A DNA stretch of 34,397 nucleotides from DASWVC01 sp036401335 (GCA_036401335.1 DASWVC010000200.1:1-34397), one strand, 5' to 3'; shown: positions 15,673 to 22,899, counted from the first letter of the stretch. Notes: generated from the sequence alone by a model not told the origin. Numbers and translations: made by a program.

Positions 15673-16407
15673 TCAGAAATGGCGGATACGACCTCGATAG
15701 CGGGCAATCAACTGCGCGTTATGGGCGGACGCGCCGGGCAGGTTAGCGCTCGCGAAGATTGGCACGATAAAGTTGCGTCGCGTCAGGCGGGTGATGATTT
15801 GCTCCAGCAGCAGGTTGTAAATGAGGGCCACCACAACGGTGCTGATGGAAGCAGCCCGGAACTCAGTGCCCGGCAGAGGCAGGACGGCGTCTCCGATCGG
15901 GACGTGGTTGTCAATCACCAGGTCGGCTTCCGTGATCAACGTCTTCTGCAGGCCGCGTTCTTCCGCCGCCGCCTGGCAATAGCTGCGAGACGTGACCGCG
16001 ATGACCCAGAGCCCGCGGGCGCGCGATTCGGCCGCGACTTCCACCGGAACGTCGTTGATCCCGCTGACCGAGAAGACGAGCATCGGCTCACCTGGCCGGA
16101 GATCATAACGATCGAGGATCAGGCGCGCCAAACCGGATTGGCGTTCCATCCAGGTGCTCAACAGCGCCCCGCAATCGACCGAAAGCAAGGGATCGAGAAT
16201 GGCATTGACGCAGGCCAGCCCACCCGCCCGGTAAAATGCTTCAGCCACGTGGGCAGAGCTGTGCGCCGTGCCGAACACGTGGAGGATGCCGCCGCCAGCA
16301 ACTACCTCCGCGCACCGAACCGCGGCGCACTCGATGACGTGCGCCTCATCCACCACAATGCCGTCCATGGCTGCTTTCACAGAAGTCCAATAGTCCTTCG
16401 GGTACAT
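15673..16407 (-). CDS. SIS-domain phosphosugar-binding protein (UPF0309-like)
   Basis: This 244-residue SIS (sugar isomerase) domain protein resembles the UPF0309 group. Recognisable pieces are the first SIS strand-loop ILHVFGTAHSSAHVAEAFYRAGG (about 41-63, with Ser-Ser in the phosphate loop), ILDPLLS, LILDRYDLRPGE and the second loop VFSVSGINDVPVEVA (about 110-124), followed by GLWVIAVTSRSY. SIS domains bind phosphorylated sugars as isomerases or regulators. The gene is first in the amino-sugar operon and is divergent from the GntR-type regulator. A role with glucosamine-6-phosphate, or as an isomerase of an amino sugar, is an inference. The exact reaction is not known for this group. Confidence 0.88.
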   Translation of the reverse strand: MYPKDYWTSVKAAMDGIVVDEAHVIECAAVRCAEVVAGGGILHVFGTAHSSAHVAEAFYRAGGLACVNAILDPLLSVDCGALLSTWMERQSGLARLILDRYDLRPGEPMLVFSVSGINDVPVEVAAESRARGLWVIAVTSRSYCQAAAEERGLQKTLITEADLVIDNHVPIGDAVLPLPGTEFRAASISTVVVALIYNLLLEQIITRLTRRNFIVPIFASANLPGASAHNAQLIARYRGRIRHF

Positions 16408-16546
16408 ACCGATCCCTGGTAATGTTCCTACCTATTTGACAAGATGGTCCAAGTCAAAACCTCTTGGATTCATTTTACGAACAATTTAACTTTCAGGTAC
16501 CCTCATTTCCAGGCTTTGCGCTATCTCTGTTCTATTGTTCAAGACA
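16408..16546. promoter_or_regulatory. Divergent control region with nested inverted repeats
   Basis: This 139-bp gap separates the SIS-led amino-sugar operon (-) from the GntR-type regulator (+) and should hold both promoters. Two overlapping inverted repeats stand out: TTTGAC (16435-16440) with GTCAAA (16453-16458), and TCCAAG (16448-16453) with CTTGGA (16463-16468). These are natural candidates for the operator of the divergent GntR/HutC protein. A TTGACA occurs at 16436-16441, but no good -10 follows at 16-18 bp. A TAAAAT on the minus strand (16472-16477) could serve as a -10 for the operon. The operator role is inferred from position and symmetry. Confidence 0.45.
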
Positions 16547-17254
16547 ATGGCTCGAACCAAACTTCATGAACACGCACGGCGCCGCGTCGAAAAGCTGATT
16601 CTGGAGCGAGGCCTTCAACCCGGCAGCCATCTTCCTACGGAGACGGAGTTAGCCGGTGAGTTCCAGGTCAGTCGGACCACGATCCGCAACGCCCTGAAAG
16701 CGCTGGAACAGGAAGGCAAAATTGAACGTGCCCCGGGTAAGGGAACGATCGTGCGGCAGCCTCGGTTAGGGCAACTCCTGGGCAAGTTGCTCAGCTTCAC
16801 GGAAGAAATGAAGTTGCGGGGGTTGACACCTTCAAACCGGTTGCTGGAAATCACCCGGACCTTGCCCAGTGCGCCGGTGAGGGCGCTCCTGCAACTCGAT
16901 GGCGAATCGGTCTGGCGGCTTCAGCGCGTGCGTTGCGCGAACGGCGAGCCAATTGCGGTCGAAACCTGCCACCTTCCCTGGTCCGCACTCCGCGAGGAGG
17001 ACGCGGCCTGCCTTGGAAACGGCTCCCTATACGAACTGTTGGCTCAACGCGGGCGAGCCCCGGTCCGCAGCGAGCAGAGCGCTCAGGCCGCACTGGCCAG
17101 TGCCGAAGAGGCCGCCCTTCTGAACCTCGAACCGGGGCGGCCGGTCCTGAAGTTTGAGCGGCTTTCATTTGATGCGAACGAGGAGCCCATCGAGTTTGTG
17201 ACGTCCATCTACCGGGGGGACCAGTATTCATTCTATGTGCTGTTGAAGAAGTGA
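16547..17254 (+). CDS. GntR/HutC-family transcriptional regulator
   Basis: This 235-residue regulator has an N-terminal GntR winged helix (about 5-70, with LPTETELAGEFQVSRTTIR and GKGTIVRQP) and a C-terminal UTRA effector domain (about 88-230). That is the HutC subfamily, which includes the amino-sugar regulators NagR and DasR; those sense glucosamine- or GlcNAc-6-phosphate. It is divergent from the amino-sugar operon, so it most likely represses that operon and perhaps itself. I prefer the ATG at 16547; a TTG 12 bp earlier (16535) is in frame. No Shine-Dalgarno sequence is visible before either. Its stop overlaps a possible GTG start of rtcB (GTGA at 17251). Confidence 0.9.
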   Translation: MARTKLHEHARRRVEKLILERGLQPGSHLPTETELAGEFQVSRTTIRNALKALEQEGKIERAPGKGTIVRQPRLGQLLGKLLSFTEEMKLRGLTPSNRLLEITRTLPSAPVRALLQLDGESVWRLQRVRCANGEPIAVETCHLPWSALREEDAACLGNGSLYELLAQRGRAPVRSEQSAQAALASAEEAALLNLEPGRPVLKFERLSFDANEEPIEFVTSIYRGDQYSFYVLLKK

Positions 17255-17280
17255 TCGTCTCGAGCCGAAGCGTGTTCGGC

Positions 17281-18504
17281 ATGCGCCAACTGGCGGAAGT
17301 ACCAGAAAAAGAATGTTCTCAGGTGTCGAATCTTAAAATCATCGGCCAGCACGAGCAAAAAACCATTGCGCAGGCGCAAAACTGCCTCGACAAAGGCGCC
17401 GTTCGGTTTGTCCTGTGCGCGGACGGACACCTCGGTTATGGGCATCCCATCGGGGGCGTGGCGGCCTACCGAAACCAGGTTTCCATTTCGGGCGTCGGGT
17501 ATGACATCGCCTGCGGCAACATGGCGGTGAAGTTGCCCCTCAAGTATGTGGAGATCAAAAACCGGCTTCAGCAGATCGGGCGGAAGATCCGTTCAGAGAT
17601 TTCCTTTGGGGTTGGCCGGAAGAATTCAACGCTGGTGCCGGCTGAGTTCCTGGACGCGGAAACCTACTGGCAGAACGAGGCCACCAGGGGCTTGAAAGAC
17701 CTTGCCGCGAGCCAGTTGGGCACGGTCGGTTCCGGCAATCATTACGTTGATGTTTTTCACGACGAGGAAGGCTTTGTCTGGGTGGGCGTTCATTTCGGCT
17801 CCCGCGGCCTCGGTCATCGAACGACGACTTACTTCCTGAAAAAGGTGGGGGCCAAGGACAGCATGGACGCCGACCCCTGCGTCCTTAATCTGGATTCGGA
17901 CCTCGGCCAAAGTTACTGGCATGCGATGACGCTGGCCGGCAAGTACGCCTATGCGGGAAGGGAGTGGGTTTGCCGGACCGTGGCCCGTGCCATTCAGGGG
18001 ACTGAAGAATGCCTCGACCAGGTGCACAACCATCACAATTTCGCCTTCCTCGAAGAACACGACGGCAAAAAATACGTGGTCGTCCGCAAAGGTGCGACGC
18101 CGGCATTTGCCAATCAGCGGAGCTTTGTGGGCGGCTCGATGGGCGACGACTCAGTGATCCTGCATGGGCGCGCCACGTCCGCCGCGAGAGAAAACCTCTT
18201 TTCCACCATCCACGGCGCGGGCCGGGTCATGTCTCGCACCCAGGCAGCGGGTAAGTTTAAGGGATGGGGACCAAAGCGGGTCCGCGTCTCCGAGGGATTG
18301 GTAGATGAGGCCGCGATGCGTGAGCGCGTGAAAGCCAAGGGCGTTCTGTTAATCGGTGCCGGGGCGGACGAAGCGCCCGAGTGCTACCGCAAGCTTGATG
18401 AGGTGCTGGCGTGCCACCTGGACAGCGTTGCGGTGGAAACGCGCCTCACCCCGGTGATCGTCTGCATGGCGGGGTCGAACGAGCACGATCCGTACAAGGA
18501 TTGA
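17281..18504 (+). CDS. rtcB: RtcB-family RNA ligase
   Basis: This is an RNA-splicing ligase of the RtcB family, about 407 residues, close to E. coli RtcB. It joins 2',3'-cyclic-phosphate (or 3'-phosphate) and 5'-OH RNA ends with GTP and manganese. Counting from the ATG at 17281, the metal and guanylate motifs are all present: CADGHLGYGHPIGG (46-59), GVGYDIACG (71-79, Asp75 and Cys78), GSGNH (150-154), HFGSRGLGH (171-179), HNHHNF (249-254), and the guanylylated histidine in HGAGR (His311). A GTG at 17251, overlapping the GntR stop by 4 bp, is an alternative start that adds ten residues. No archease gene is adjacent. The gene may be read from the regulator's promoter. Confidence 0.92.
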   Translation: MRQLAEVPEKECSQVSNLKIIGQHEQKTIAQAQNCLDKGAVRFVLCADGHLGYGHPIGGVAAYRNQVSISGVGYDIACGNMAVKLPLKYVEIKNRLQQIGRKIRSEISFGVGRKNSTLVPAEFLDAETYWQNEATRGLKDLAASQLGTVGSGNHYVDVFHDEEGFVWVGVHFGSRGLGHRTTTYFLKKVGAKDSMDADPCVLNLDSDLGQSYWHAMTLAGKYAYAGREWVCRTVARAIQGTEECLDQVHNHHNFAFLEEHDGKKYVVVRKGATPAFANQRSFVGGSMGDDSVILHGRATSAARENLFSTIHGAGRVMSRTQAAGKFKGWGPKRVRVSEGLVDEAAMRERVKAKGVLLIGAGADEAPECYRKLDEVLACHLDSVAVETRLTPVIVCMAGSNEHDPYKD

Positions 18505-18582
18505 GCGGCATGACAGAGGAACGCGGATTGGCGAGGAACGAGCCGAAGGGGGCGCCCGCGCGGTCCGGCAGGGTCACGCCAT

Positions 18583-18705
18583 TTGAAACCAAGCAAACTG
18601 GCCTTATCGTTTACCTTTCTGGGAGTCGCGTGGCCAGCGTTCGCGCAGGTTGCCGGCGTGCTGCGTTTCCCACCACAAGGAAAAAAGGTTAAGCAGGATG
18701 AAATT
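18583..18705 (+). pseudogene. Orphan signal-peptide-like leader
   Basis: From the TTG at 18583 the frame reads MKPSKLALSF, then TFLGVAWPAFA and QVAGVLRFPPQ. This is a convincing signal peptide with an AFA cleavage site. Beyond about 18705 the same frame continues only as the out-of-frame shadow of the next gene. It may be the remains of a secreted-protein gene truncated by whatever lies downstream, or chance. The start codon and limits are uncertain. Confidence 0.25.
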
Positions 18706-19585
18706 GACGTCGTTCGTCACCGGTTTATTGACGACCGGTCTGTTCGTGTTCTCGTTCGAGTGTCGCGCGGCTCCCCGCGTCGGGCCTCAGGGCGGAGGAT
18801 TCCGTGGCGGTTTGGCTGGGCGCGGTTACGGCCCGGCTGCCAGGGAACGCTTGGGATCCGGGGCAGCCCCGGTGTTTACAGGAAACCAGAACGGACCTGC
18901 AACCGCATCCCCGTACCACCACCGATTCATCGCTCGCGGCAATCGCTTCTTTTCCTACCGGAACGGTTGTCTGCCCCTGACCGGCTATGCATTCGGCACG
19001 TTCGGGCTCCCCTGGGTTTATCCCTACGGTTACGACGACGGAGACCACCTCTACGAAGGGCCTTCTTACGGCGTGGCGACGGTCAACGAAGGCTCCCAGG
19101 GAAACGATCTTGCCGGGACGGCCCAGCCGGTGTTTGTACAGCAGTTCTATTCCCAGGGTCCGCTGGGCGGAGCAAGCCGCGGGGGCAGCGACCGGGCTTC
19201 CGAAAGTGACCAAAGTCGCTCCGGCCTGAACAGCGGAGGGCAACCGCAGGGTGCCGTAGCGGAACCGGAAGGGCCGGCGGTGCAAGCCGGCCGTGCGATG
19301 CCGATCCCCTCGCCCGCAGCGCGGGCACAGACCGGCACGTTTGGCGAGTTGGTGCTGCTCAGCTGGCACCAGGAGGACGGGAAAGCGACGATCCTGGTCG
19401 AAAATAACGAAACAAATGCCATGCAGGAGATCACCACCGAAGCGAACAAAGACAACCTCCGGGTCGTCACGATACATCCCAACGCGAATCCAAAGCTTTC
19501 CGAGGTGGTTATCTCAAACGGCGTCGAACAAGGAGTAATAAAGTTCCGCTCCGACCCTCCCTCAGCGGGGACCCTGCGGCAGTGA
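18698..19585 (+). CDS. Hypothetical secreted Gly/Ser-rich protein
   Basis: This is a 295-residue protein of unknown function. It starts at the ATG at 18698 behind AAAAAAGGTTAAGCAGG, a reasonable ribosome site. Residues 1-24 form a signal peptide ending ECRA-A. The mature part is rich in Gly, Ser, Gln and aromatic residues up to about 215 (GGGFRGGLAGRG; YGYDDGDHLYEGPSYG), probably with little fixed structure. A C-terminal segment of about 75 residues (LVLLSWHQEDGKATILVEN onward) has alternating hydrophobic residues typical of a small beta domain. The open frame extends 48 bases upstream to 18650, but the upstream residues would block the signal peptide. I recognise no family. Confidence 0.8.
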   Translation: MKLTSFVTGLLTTGLFVFSFECRAAPRVGPQGGGFRGGLAGRGYGPAARERLGSGAAPVFTGNQNGPATASPYHHRFIARGNRFFSYRNGCLPLTGYAFGTFGLPWVYPYGYDDGDHLYEGPSYGVATVNEGSQGNDLAGTAQPVFVQQFYSQGPLGGASRGGSDRASESDQSRSGLNSGGQPQGAVAEPEGPAVQAGRAMPIPSPAARAQTGTFGELVLLSWHQEDGKATILVENNETNAMQEITTEANKDNLRVVTIHPNANPKLSEVVISNGVEQGVIKFRSDPPSAGTLRQ

Positions 19586-19728
19586 TCGGCTCTCGCGGTT
19601 CGCTACGATGGGGACATTTCAGAGGGGGCGCTTAACGACCGGTTCCCGCACCAGCCGCGCCCTGATAGGCAAGTTTTGGCTTCCTAAACGGAACGGAGCA
19701 ACGTACAAGGCTGCTGAAGGCGTAAACG

Positions 19729-20127
19729 ATGGCCAGCCCGTCCCGTAGCACCGTTACCCTGAAACTTGCGATTCCCGGCAAGCCGGCCATCGAGGTTCCG
19801 GGCATCCCCTGGTTTCCCGGCATGACGGTGTTCGAAGCGATGGTAATCGGGCAAGCCATCGATCAACGGTTTGAGTTTCAGGTTCGTTTTCATCACGAGT
19901 ACGGCGCCTTCGTGAACATGATAGACGGGACGGCAGACCAGGGAAGCTGGTTTTGGATGGTTCGGGTCCGCGGCCAAGATTCGGCGTTGGGCATCAGTGA
20001 AGCCATCCTGCAGGAAGCGCCAGGCGAGACCGTCGAAGTAGCCTGGGATTACCGCGACCTCCAGGGTTCGGCACAGGATGATGCCTCTCGCCGGCCGCTC
20101 CGGGCTAACGCTTGGAAGCCGGGGTAG
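19729..20127 (+). CDS. DUF4430-like (transcobalamin C-terminal-like) protein
   Basis: This 132-residue protein matches the DUF4430/transcobalamin-C-like beta-grasp pattern. GMTVFEAM is at 31-38, followed by FEFQVRFHHEYGAFVNMIDG (48-67), GSWFWMVRVRG (72-82), GISEAIL (88-94) and PGETVEVAWDY (98-108). The domain is usually a secreted or cell-surface module that binds small ligands or sits at the end of larger proteins. Here it is almost the whole protein, and no signal peptide is visible from the ATG at 19729, which is unusual. No Shine-Dalgarno is clear. It follows the secreted glycine-rich gene after 143 bp. Its function is unknown. Confidence 0.75.
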   Translation: MASPSRSTVTLKLAIPGKPAIEVPGIPWFPGMTVFEAMVIGQAIDQRFEFQVRFHHEYGAFVNMIDGTADQGSWFWMVRVRGQDSALGISEAILQEAPGETVEVAWDYRDLQGSAQDDASRRPLRANAWKPG

Positions 20128-20297
20128 ATTCAAGGGGGCGGTCGTGTGCACGGTTGGGTTGCAATTTCGGGTTCAGAAGTAAGGGGCCGATTGCTGGGCA
20201 ACCTGAATCGCGCTCCGCCGCGGGTCATCCACACCGGGCAGGACGCTTTGCTTTTGCGGCCGCCATTCCACAGCCGATTACGGCCCGTTCAGCGAGC

Positions 20298-20678
20298 TCA
20301 GCGCCACTCTGCGAACCTCGTGATCCACGGGAACTTCGAAGCATCGGCTGCGTTTTCTGCCACCAGATCCGAGATTCGCCGGCGAAATTCGGCGATGGAT
20401 TGGTCATCCTTCTTGCCGGTTTGAACGATCAAATTGGCGATCATGAATTCCAAGAAAAGATCTGATAACCTCTCCAGAAAGGCCACTTCAGGGGCGTTTT
20501 GTTGCCGTAAGATCTCGAGATACCGATTCAGTTGAACCCACAGGTTGCTAAGGGCCGTCTGCCGCGAAATCTCGGCCGCCTCCCGAGTCGTTCGCCACAG
20601 TTGGATGGAGTAGAACGTATAGATGACCGTCGAGATGGAGACGGCCGTAGCAAGAATCAGGGAAATATCGGCATTCAT
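20298..20678 (-). CDS. Small membrane-anchored protein of unknown function
   Basis: This 126-residue protein has one N-terminal membrane segment (ISLILATAVSISTVIYTFYS, about 5-24). A cytosolic helical part follows (QLWRTTREAAEISRQTALSNLWVQ, then NAPEVAFLERLSDLFLEFMI). This layout, with a short N-terminal helix and a long amphipathic region, is common in small uncharacterised proteins of the DUF4760 kind; I do not claim that family. The ATG at 20678 places the helix at the N terminus; a longer frame from 20744 adds 22 polar residues. No Shine-Dalgarno is evident. It stands alone on the minus strand. Confidence 0.65.
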   Translation of the reverse strand: MNADISLILATAVSISTVIYTFYSIQLWRTTREAAEISRQTALSNLWVQLNRYLEILRQQNAPEVAFLERLSDLFLEFMIANLIVQTGKKDDQSIAEFRRRISDLVAENAADASKFPWITRFAEWR

Positions 20679-20908
20679 GGGCGCGTTTCGAGAGGAAGGC
20701 CTAGTTTCTGTTGAACCAGGAGCGGGCGCAAGATGCCCATCCATGCGATCGCCAGAAATCGCAGTCCGGCCGAAGGGAAAATTGTTGGACCCGGCAGTTC
20801 GATCTCAGAAGCATTGGGGCGTAAGCCGCCACGTCTAGAACCGTCTTTCGGCGCGTGAGTCACTGACTTGCTACCCGGTTCGCCAGAGAGAGGTGTGCCG
20901 GGTGGCGT

Positions 20909-21428
20909 TCATGGCAGGCATCGCGTCGGACCGGCGAGTGCACCGGCATGTCGTAAGAGCGCCTGTTTCCGGCGTGCCAGGGCGTCCTGAAGGTCGGCGG
21001 GGCGTACCGGCTTGCTGAGGTAATCGTCCATGCCTGCGGCGAGGCACTTTTCCCGGTCGCCTTGCATGGCGTTGGCCGTCATGGCAATAATGTAAATCGG
21101 CGCGTTCCAAAGACAGGGCGACTCCGGCCGTTGCTCCTGTTGACGGATGGCCTGAGTCGCTTCATAGCCGTCCATCTCCGGCATTTGCACATCCAAGAGT
21201 GCGAGGTCGTATGGTTGGCCTGCCTCGACGGCAACCCGCAACAAGGCCATAGCTTCCAGCCCGCCGGCGGCGCACCAGGTAAATCAGCGTCAACGGGATG
21301 AAAAAGTAGGCGAGTGCGACAAGCCCGTCGGAAATGATGTGCAACCCGATGACGTACGGATCCCAGGTGTAGCACGATCCGTGGGGCAGGAACCCCGAGC
21401 TTGAAAAGAGCTTGCGGAGGATTTCCAT
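20909..21428 (-). pseudogene. Hybrid sensor histidine kinase with its centre deleted
   Basis: The first 55 codons from the ATG at 21428 encode the start of an ethylene-receptor-like membrane sensor: LFSSSGFLPHGSCYTW, then LHIISDGLVALAYFFIP and LTLIYLVRRR. At about 21260-21270 this frame is replaced by another that enters directly in the middle of a response-regulator receiver domain. That part reads GLEAMALLRV, then YDLALLDVQMPEMDGYEA with the phospho-acceptor Asp, then IIAMTANAMQGDR, GMDDYLSKPV and a stop at 20909. The rest of the sensor, the PAS/HisKA/HATPase core and the front of the receiver are missing. This is a large internal deletion with a frame change, so no functional kinase can be made. 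The receiver piece alone (20909-21250) remains open but lacks its first strand and acidic pair. Confidence 0.75.
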
Positions 21429-21737
21429 GGCCGCCCTTACGCTGCCCTGGCCAGTTCGCGTCCGGAATCCGGCGCTGGTTCGATCAAAGACCCGCGCGGT
21501 TGCCAGAGGAAGCCGCCTGCTCGGTGGCGGGGTGGATGTCCGTTCCCCTTCTTGGGTAGGAAGGAATTCGTGCCCATGCACCACAAGCGATCGTCCCGAC
21601 CTGTCTTAAATGGAGCGAAAGATGAGAATGCGATGAAGCAGACGACGAACTGGGCCACCGGCGTGCTGGTTCTTTTCGTTGGGGCCAGAAACGTCCGGCT
21701 CGCCAGCCAACCGGCATTCGTCTAAAGCTCATTGGCC
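21429..21737. other. Region without a confident gene
   Basis: This stretch lies upstream of the broken kinase and of a damaged small secreted-protein gene. A short plus-strand frame at 21633-21725 begins MKQTTNWATGVLVLFVGA, which looks like the start of a membrane or secreted protein. It ends after 30 codons, running across the repeat at 21689-21716. It could be a truncated gene start. I see no other recognisable coding or RNA gene. Confidence 0.35.
21689..21716 (+). repeat. Direct repeat, copy 1, upstream of a secreted-protein gene
   Basis: The block starts AAACGTCCGGCTCGCCA and ends AACCGGCA, with an extra GCC in the middle compared with copy 2 at 22182-22205. It lies 21 bp before the ATG of a small secreted-protein gene, just as copy 2 lies 24 bp before another. 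The core can fold into a short CCGG...CCGG stem with a mismatch. It could be part of a duplicated 5' leader or a short interspersed repeat. Confidence 0.55.
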
Positions 21738-22057
21738 ATGCGCTCCCTGCTTTTCCTGCTGCCTTTGGGCGCCATTGTGGCGCACCCCTTGCCGCGGCCC
21801 AAGAGGTCACTCCAGGTACCGCGCCGACCGCGGTGCCGTTAGCCGACAACAGCAGGCCGGCCGAGCTTGGGGTTTCCAAATCGACCGTGAACGGTGTTGC
21901 GCCAAAAGCGTCTTCGTTCGACCGGCAATGGACGGTGAACGGGTTCAAAGTTTTAGACCGTAGCGGCATTGTGGCATTTCATTGGAAAGAAGACGAACGC
22001 ATCAAATGGCGGGAAACTCTCCATTTCGCGGATGGTCGGCTACGCTTGACCGAATAG
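21738..22057 (+). pseudogene. Small secreted protein gene broken by a frameshift in its signal peptide
   Basis: The ATG at 21738 begins MRSLLFLLPLGAIVA, a signal peptide. Around 21775-21785 one base seems to be missing, after which the other frame continues APLAAAQEVTPGTAPTAVP and runs open to the stop at 22057. The repaired protein would be about 106 residues. The leader aligns with that of the intact neighbour at 22230 (MRTLVSLLAFGAFAAAPLLL then AQDVTP), so the repair is well supported. The mature part (SFDRQWTVNGFKVLDRSG and onward) is not recognised. An alternative start at the GTG at 21833 would give a 74-residue product without a leader. A sequencing error is also possible. Confidence 0.6.
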
Positions 22058-22181
22058 GGCCGATCCGCTGCGTCGTCGCGTCAGGATGATCCGTGGCTTT
22101 GCGACGTGGCGAGCATGACCCGTCTGGCCGTTTGGTCAGGTCCTATTAGCCGTGCTCCACATTCACCCCGTCTACTTGCTA

Positions 22182-22205
22182 AAACGTCCGGCTCGCCAAC
22201 CGGCA
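22182..22205 (+). repeat. Direct repeat, copy 2, upstream of a secreted-protein gene
   Basis: This is the second copy of the block at 21689-21716: AAACGTCCGGCTCGCCA followed directly by ACCGGCA. It lies 24 bp upstream of the ATG at 22230. Together with the similar signal peptides downstream, it suggests that the whole 5' end (leader DNA plus signal peptide) was duplicated and joined to a different mature protein. Confidence 0.55.
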
Positions 22206-22229
22206 GGAAGCGGGCTAGAACTCAGGCCT

Positions 22230-22613
22230 ATGCGCACACTTGTTTCCCTCCTTGCCTTTGGCGCCTTCGCGGCCGCGCCCCTCCTTCTGGCCCAAGACGT
22301 CACCCCAAGCCCCGCGCCAGCGGCCATGCCCCACAAACGCATGAGGAAGGCGCCGCCGTCGAACTCCACCGCTAATCCGACGCCCCTGGCGAGCGCTGCG
22401 CCGGCCGCCGCCACCTCCAGCACCACCCCAAAAACCACAATGCCCACCACTGCGGCAGCGGGCGGTGGCCACGGTCAGGTCTGGGTGAACAACAACACCC
22501 ACGTCTACCACCGTGAAGGCTCGCGCCTCTACGGCAAAACCAAGCACGGGCAGTACATGAATGAACAGGATGCCATCAAAGCCGGCTACCACCCCTCCAA
22601 AGGCAACGATTGA
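22230..22613 (+). CDS. Small secreted protein with Pro/Ala/Thr-rich linker
   Basis: This 127-residue exported protein begins with a signal peptide MRTLVSLLAFGAFAAAPLLLAQ (1-22). A low-complexity stretch rich in Pro, Ala, Thr and Ser follows (about 25-84). The folded-looking end is GQVWVNNNTHVYHREGS (about 88-104), RLYGKTKHGQYMNEQDAIKAG and YHP. I recognise this VWVN..T.VYH...S..YGKT..G.YM.E.DA...GY pattern as a small domain common in secreted proteins of soil bacteria, without a known function. The ATG at 22230 gives the signal peptide at the N terminus; a longer frame from 22152 does not. A near-identical leader occurs 490 bp upstream. Confidence 0.78.
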   Translation: MRTLVSLLAFGAFAAAPLLLAQDVTPSPAPAAMPHKRMRKAPPSNSTANPTPLASAAPAAATSSTTPKTTMPTTAAAGGGHGQVWVNNNTHVYHREGSRLYGKTKHGQYMNEQDAIKAGYHPSKGND

Positions 22614-22665
22614 CCGCGACCGCTCGGCGCCTGACCGAAGTCGCAGAAGCGGCCGTCCAAAGGGC

Positions 22666-22899
22666 TTAACACCGGTTACACGTCAGGCAGGTGACCTGCC
22701 GTGGCCGGTTTCCCCGGCGGGTCACGATCCAAAGGCCAAGGTTGGCGAGAAGCAAGGTCACGATGCCGGCGCCCCCGGCCACGCGAACAGCACGTATCGG
22801 GCCTTCTCGGCGGTTTGCACCGGAATGGACATTGGCACCGAGACGATTTGAGCTCCGATCGCCTCGTTCAGCTTCAACCGAAGCCATGGTCGGAGCCGC
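22666..22899 (-). pseudogene. Relic of a DUF3365 (haem-sensor) signalling protein
   Basis: Read on the minus strand with frame repairs, this stretch gives GSDHGFG (22899-22878), then KLNEAIGAQIVSVPMSIPV, QTAEKARYVLFA and, in another frame, AGIVTLLLANLGLWIVTRRG. These are the ordered pieces of the end of a DUF3365/Tll0287-like sensor domain (GFGWKLNE..GAQIVSVPMS) followed by the transmembrane helix that leads to a HAMP or kinase region. At least two frameshifts are needed and nothing follows the helix, so it is a truncated relic. It neighbours a relic of a NarL-type response regulator on the other strand. Confidence 0.5.

Noticed and set aside
16436..16464. TTGACA as a -35 box for the GntR gene
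   Set aside because: No acceptable -10 follows at 16-18 bp. The sequence is better explained as part of an inverted repeat.
18725..19477. Open frame of 250 codons opposite the secreted glycine-rich protein
   Set aside because: The plus-strand gene has a signal peptide and a ribosome site; the minus-strand frame has neither and no recognisable domain.
20128..20297. Plus-strand open frames after the DUF4430 gene
   Set aside because: They are rich in Arg, Ala and Ser with no motif or start signal, and they overlap the 3' part of the minus-strand membrane protein gene.
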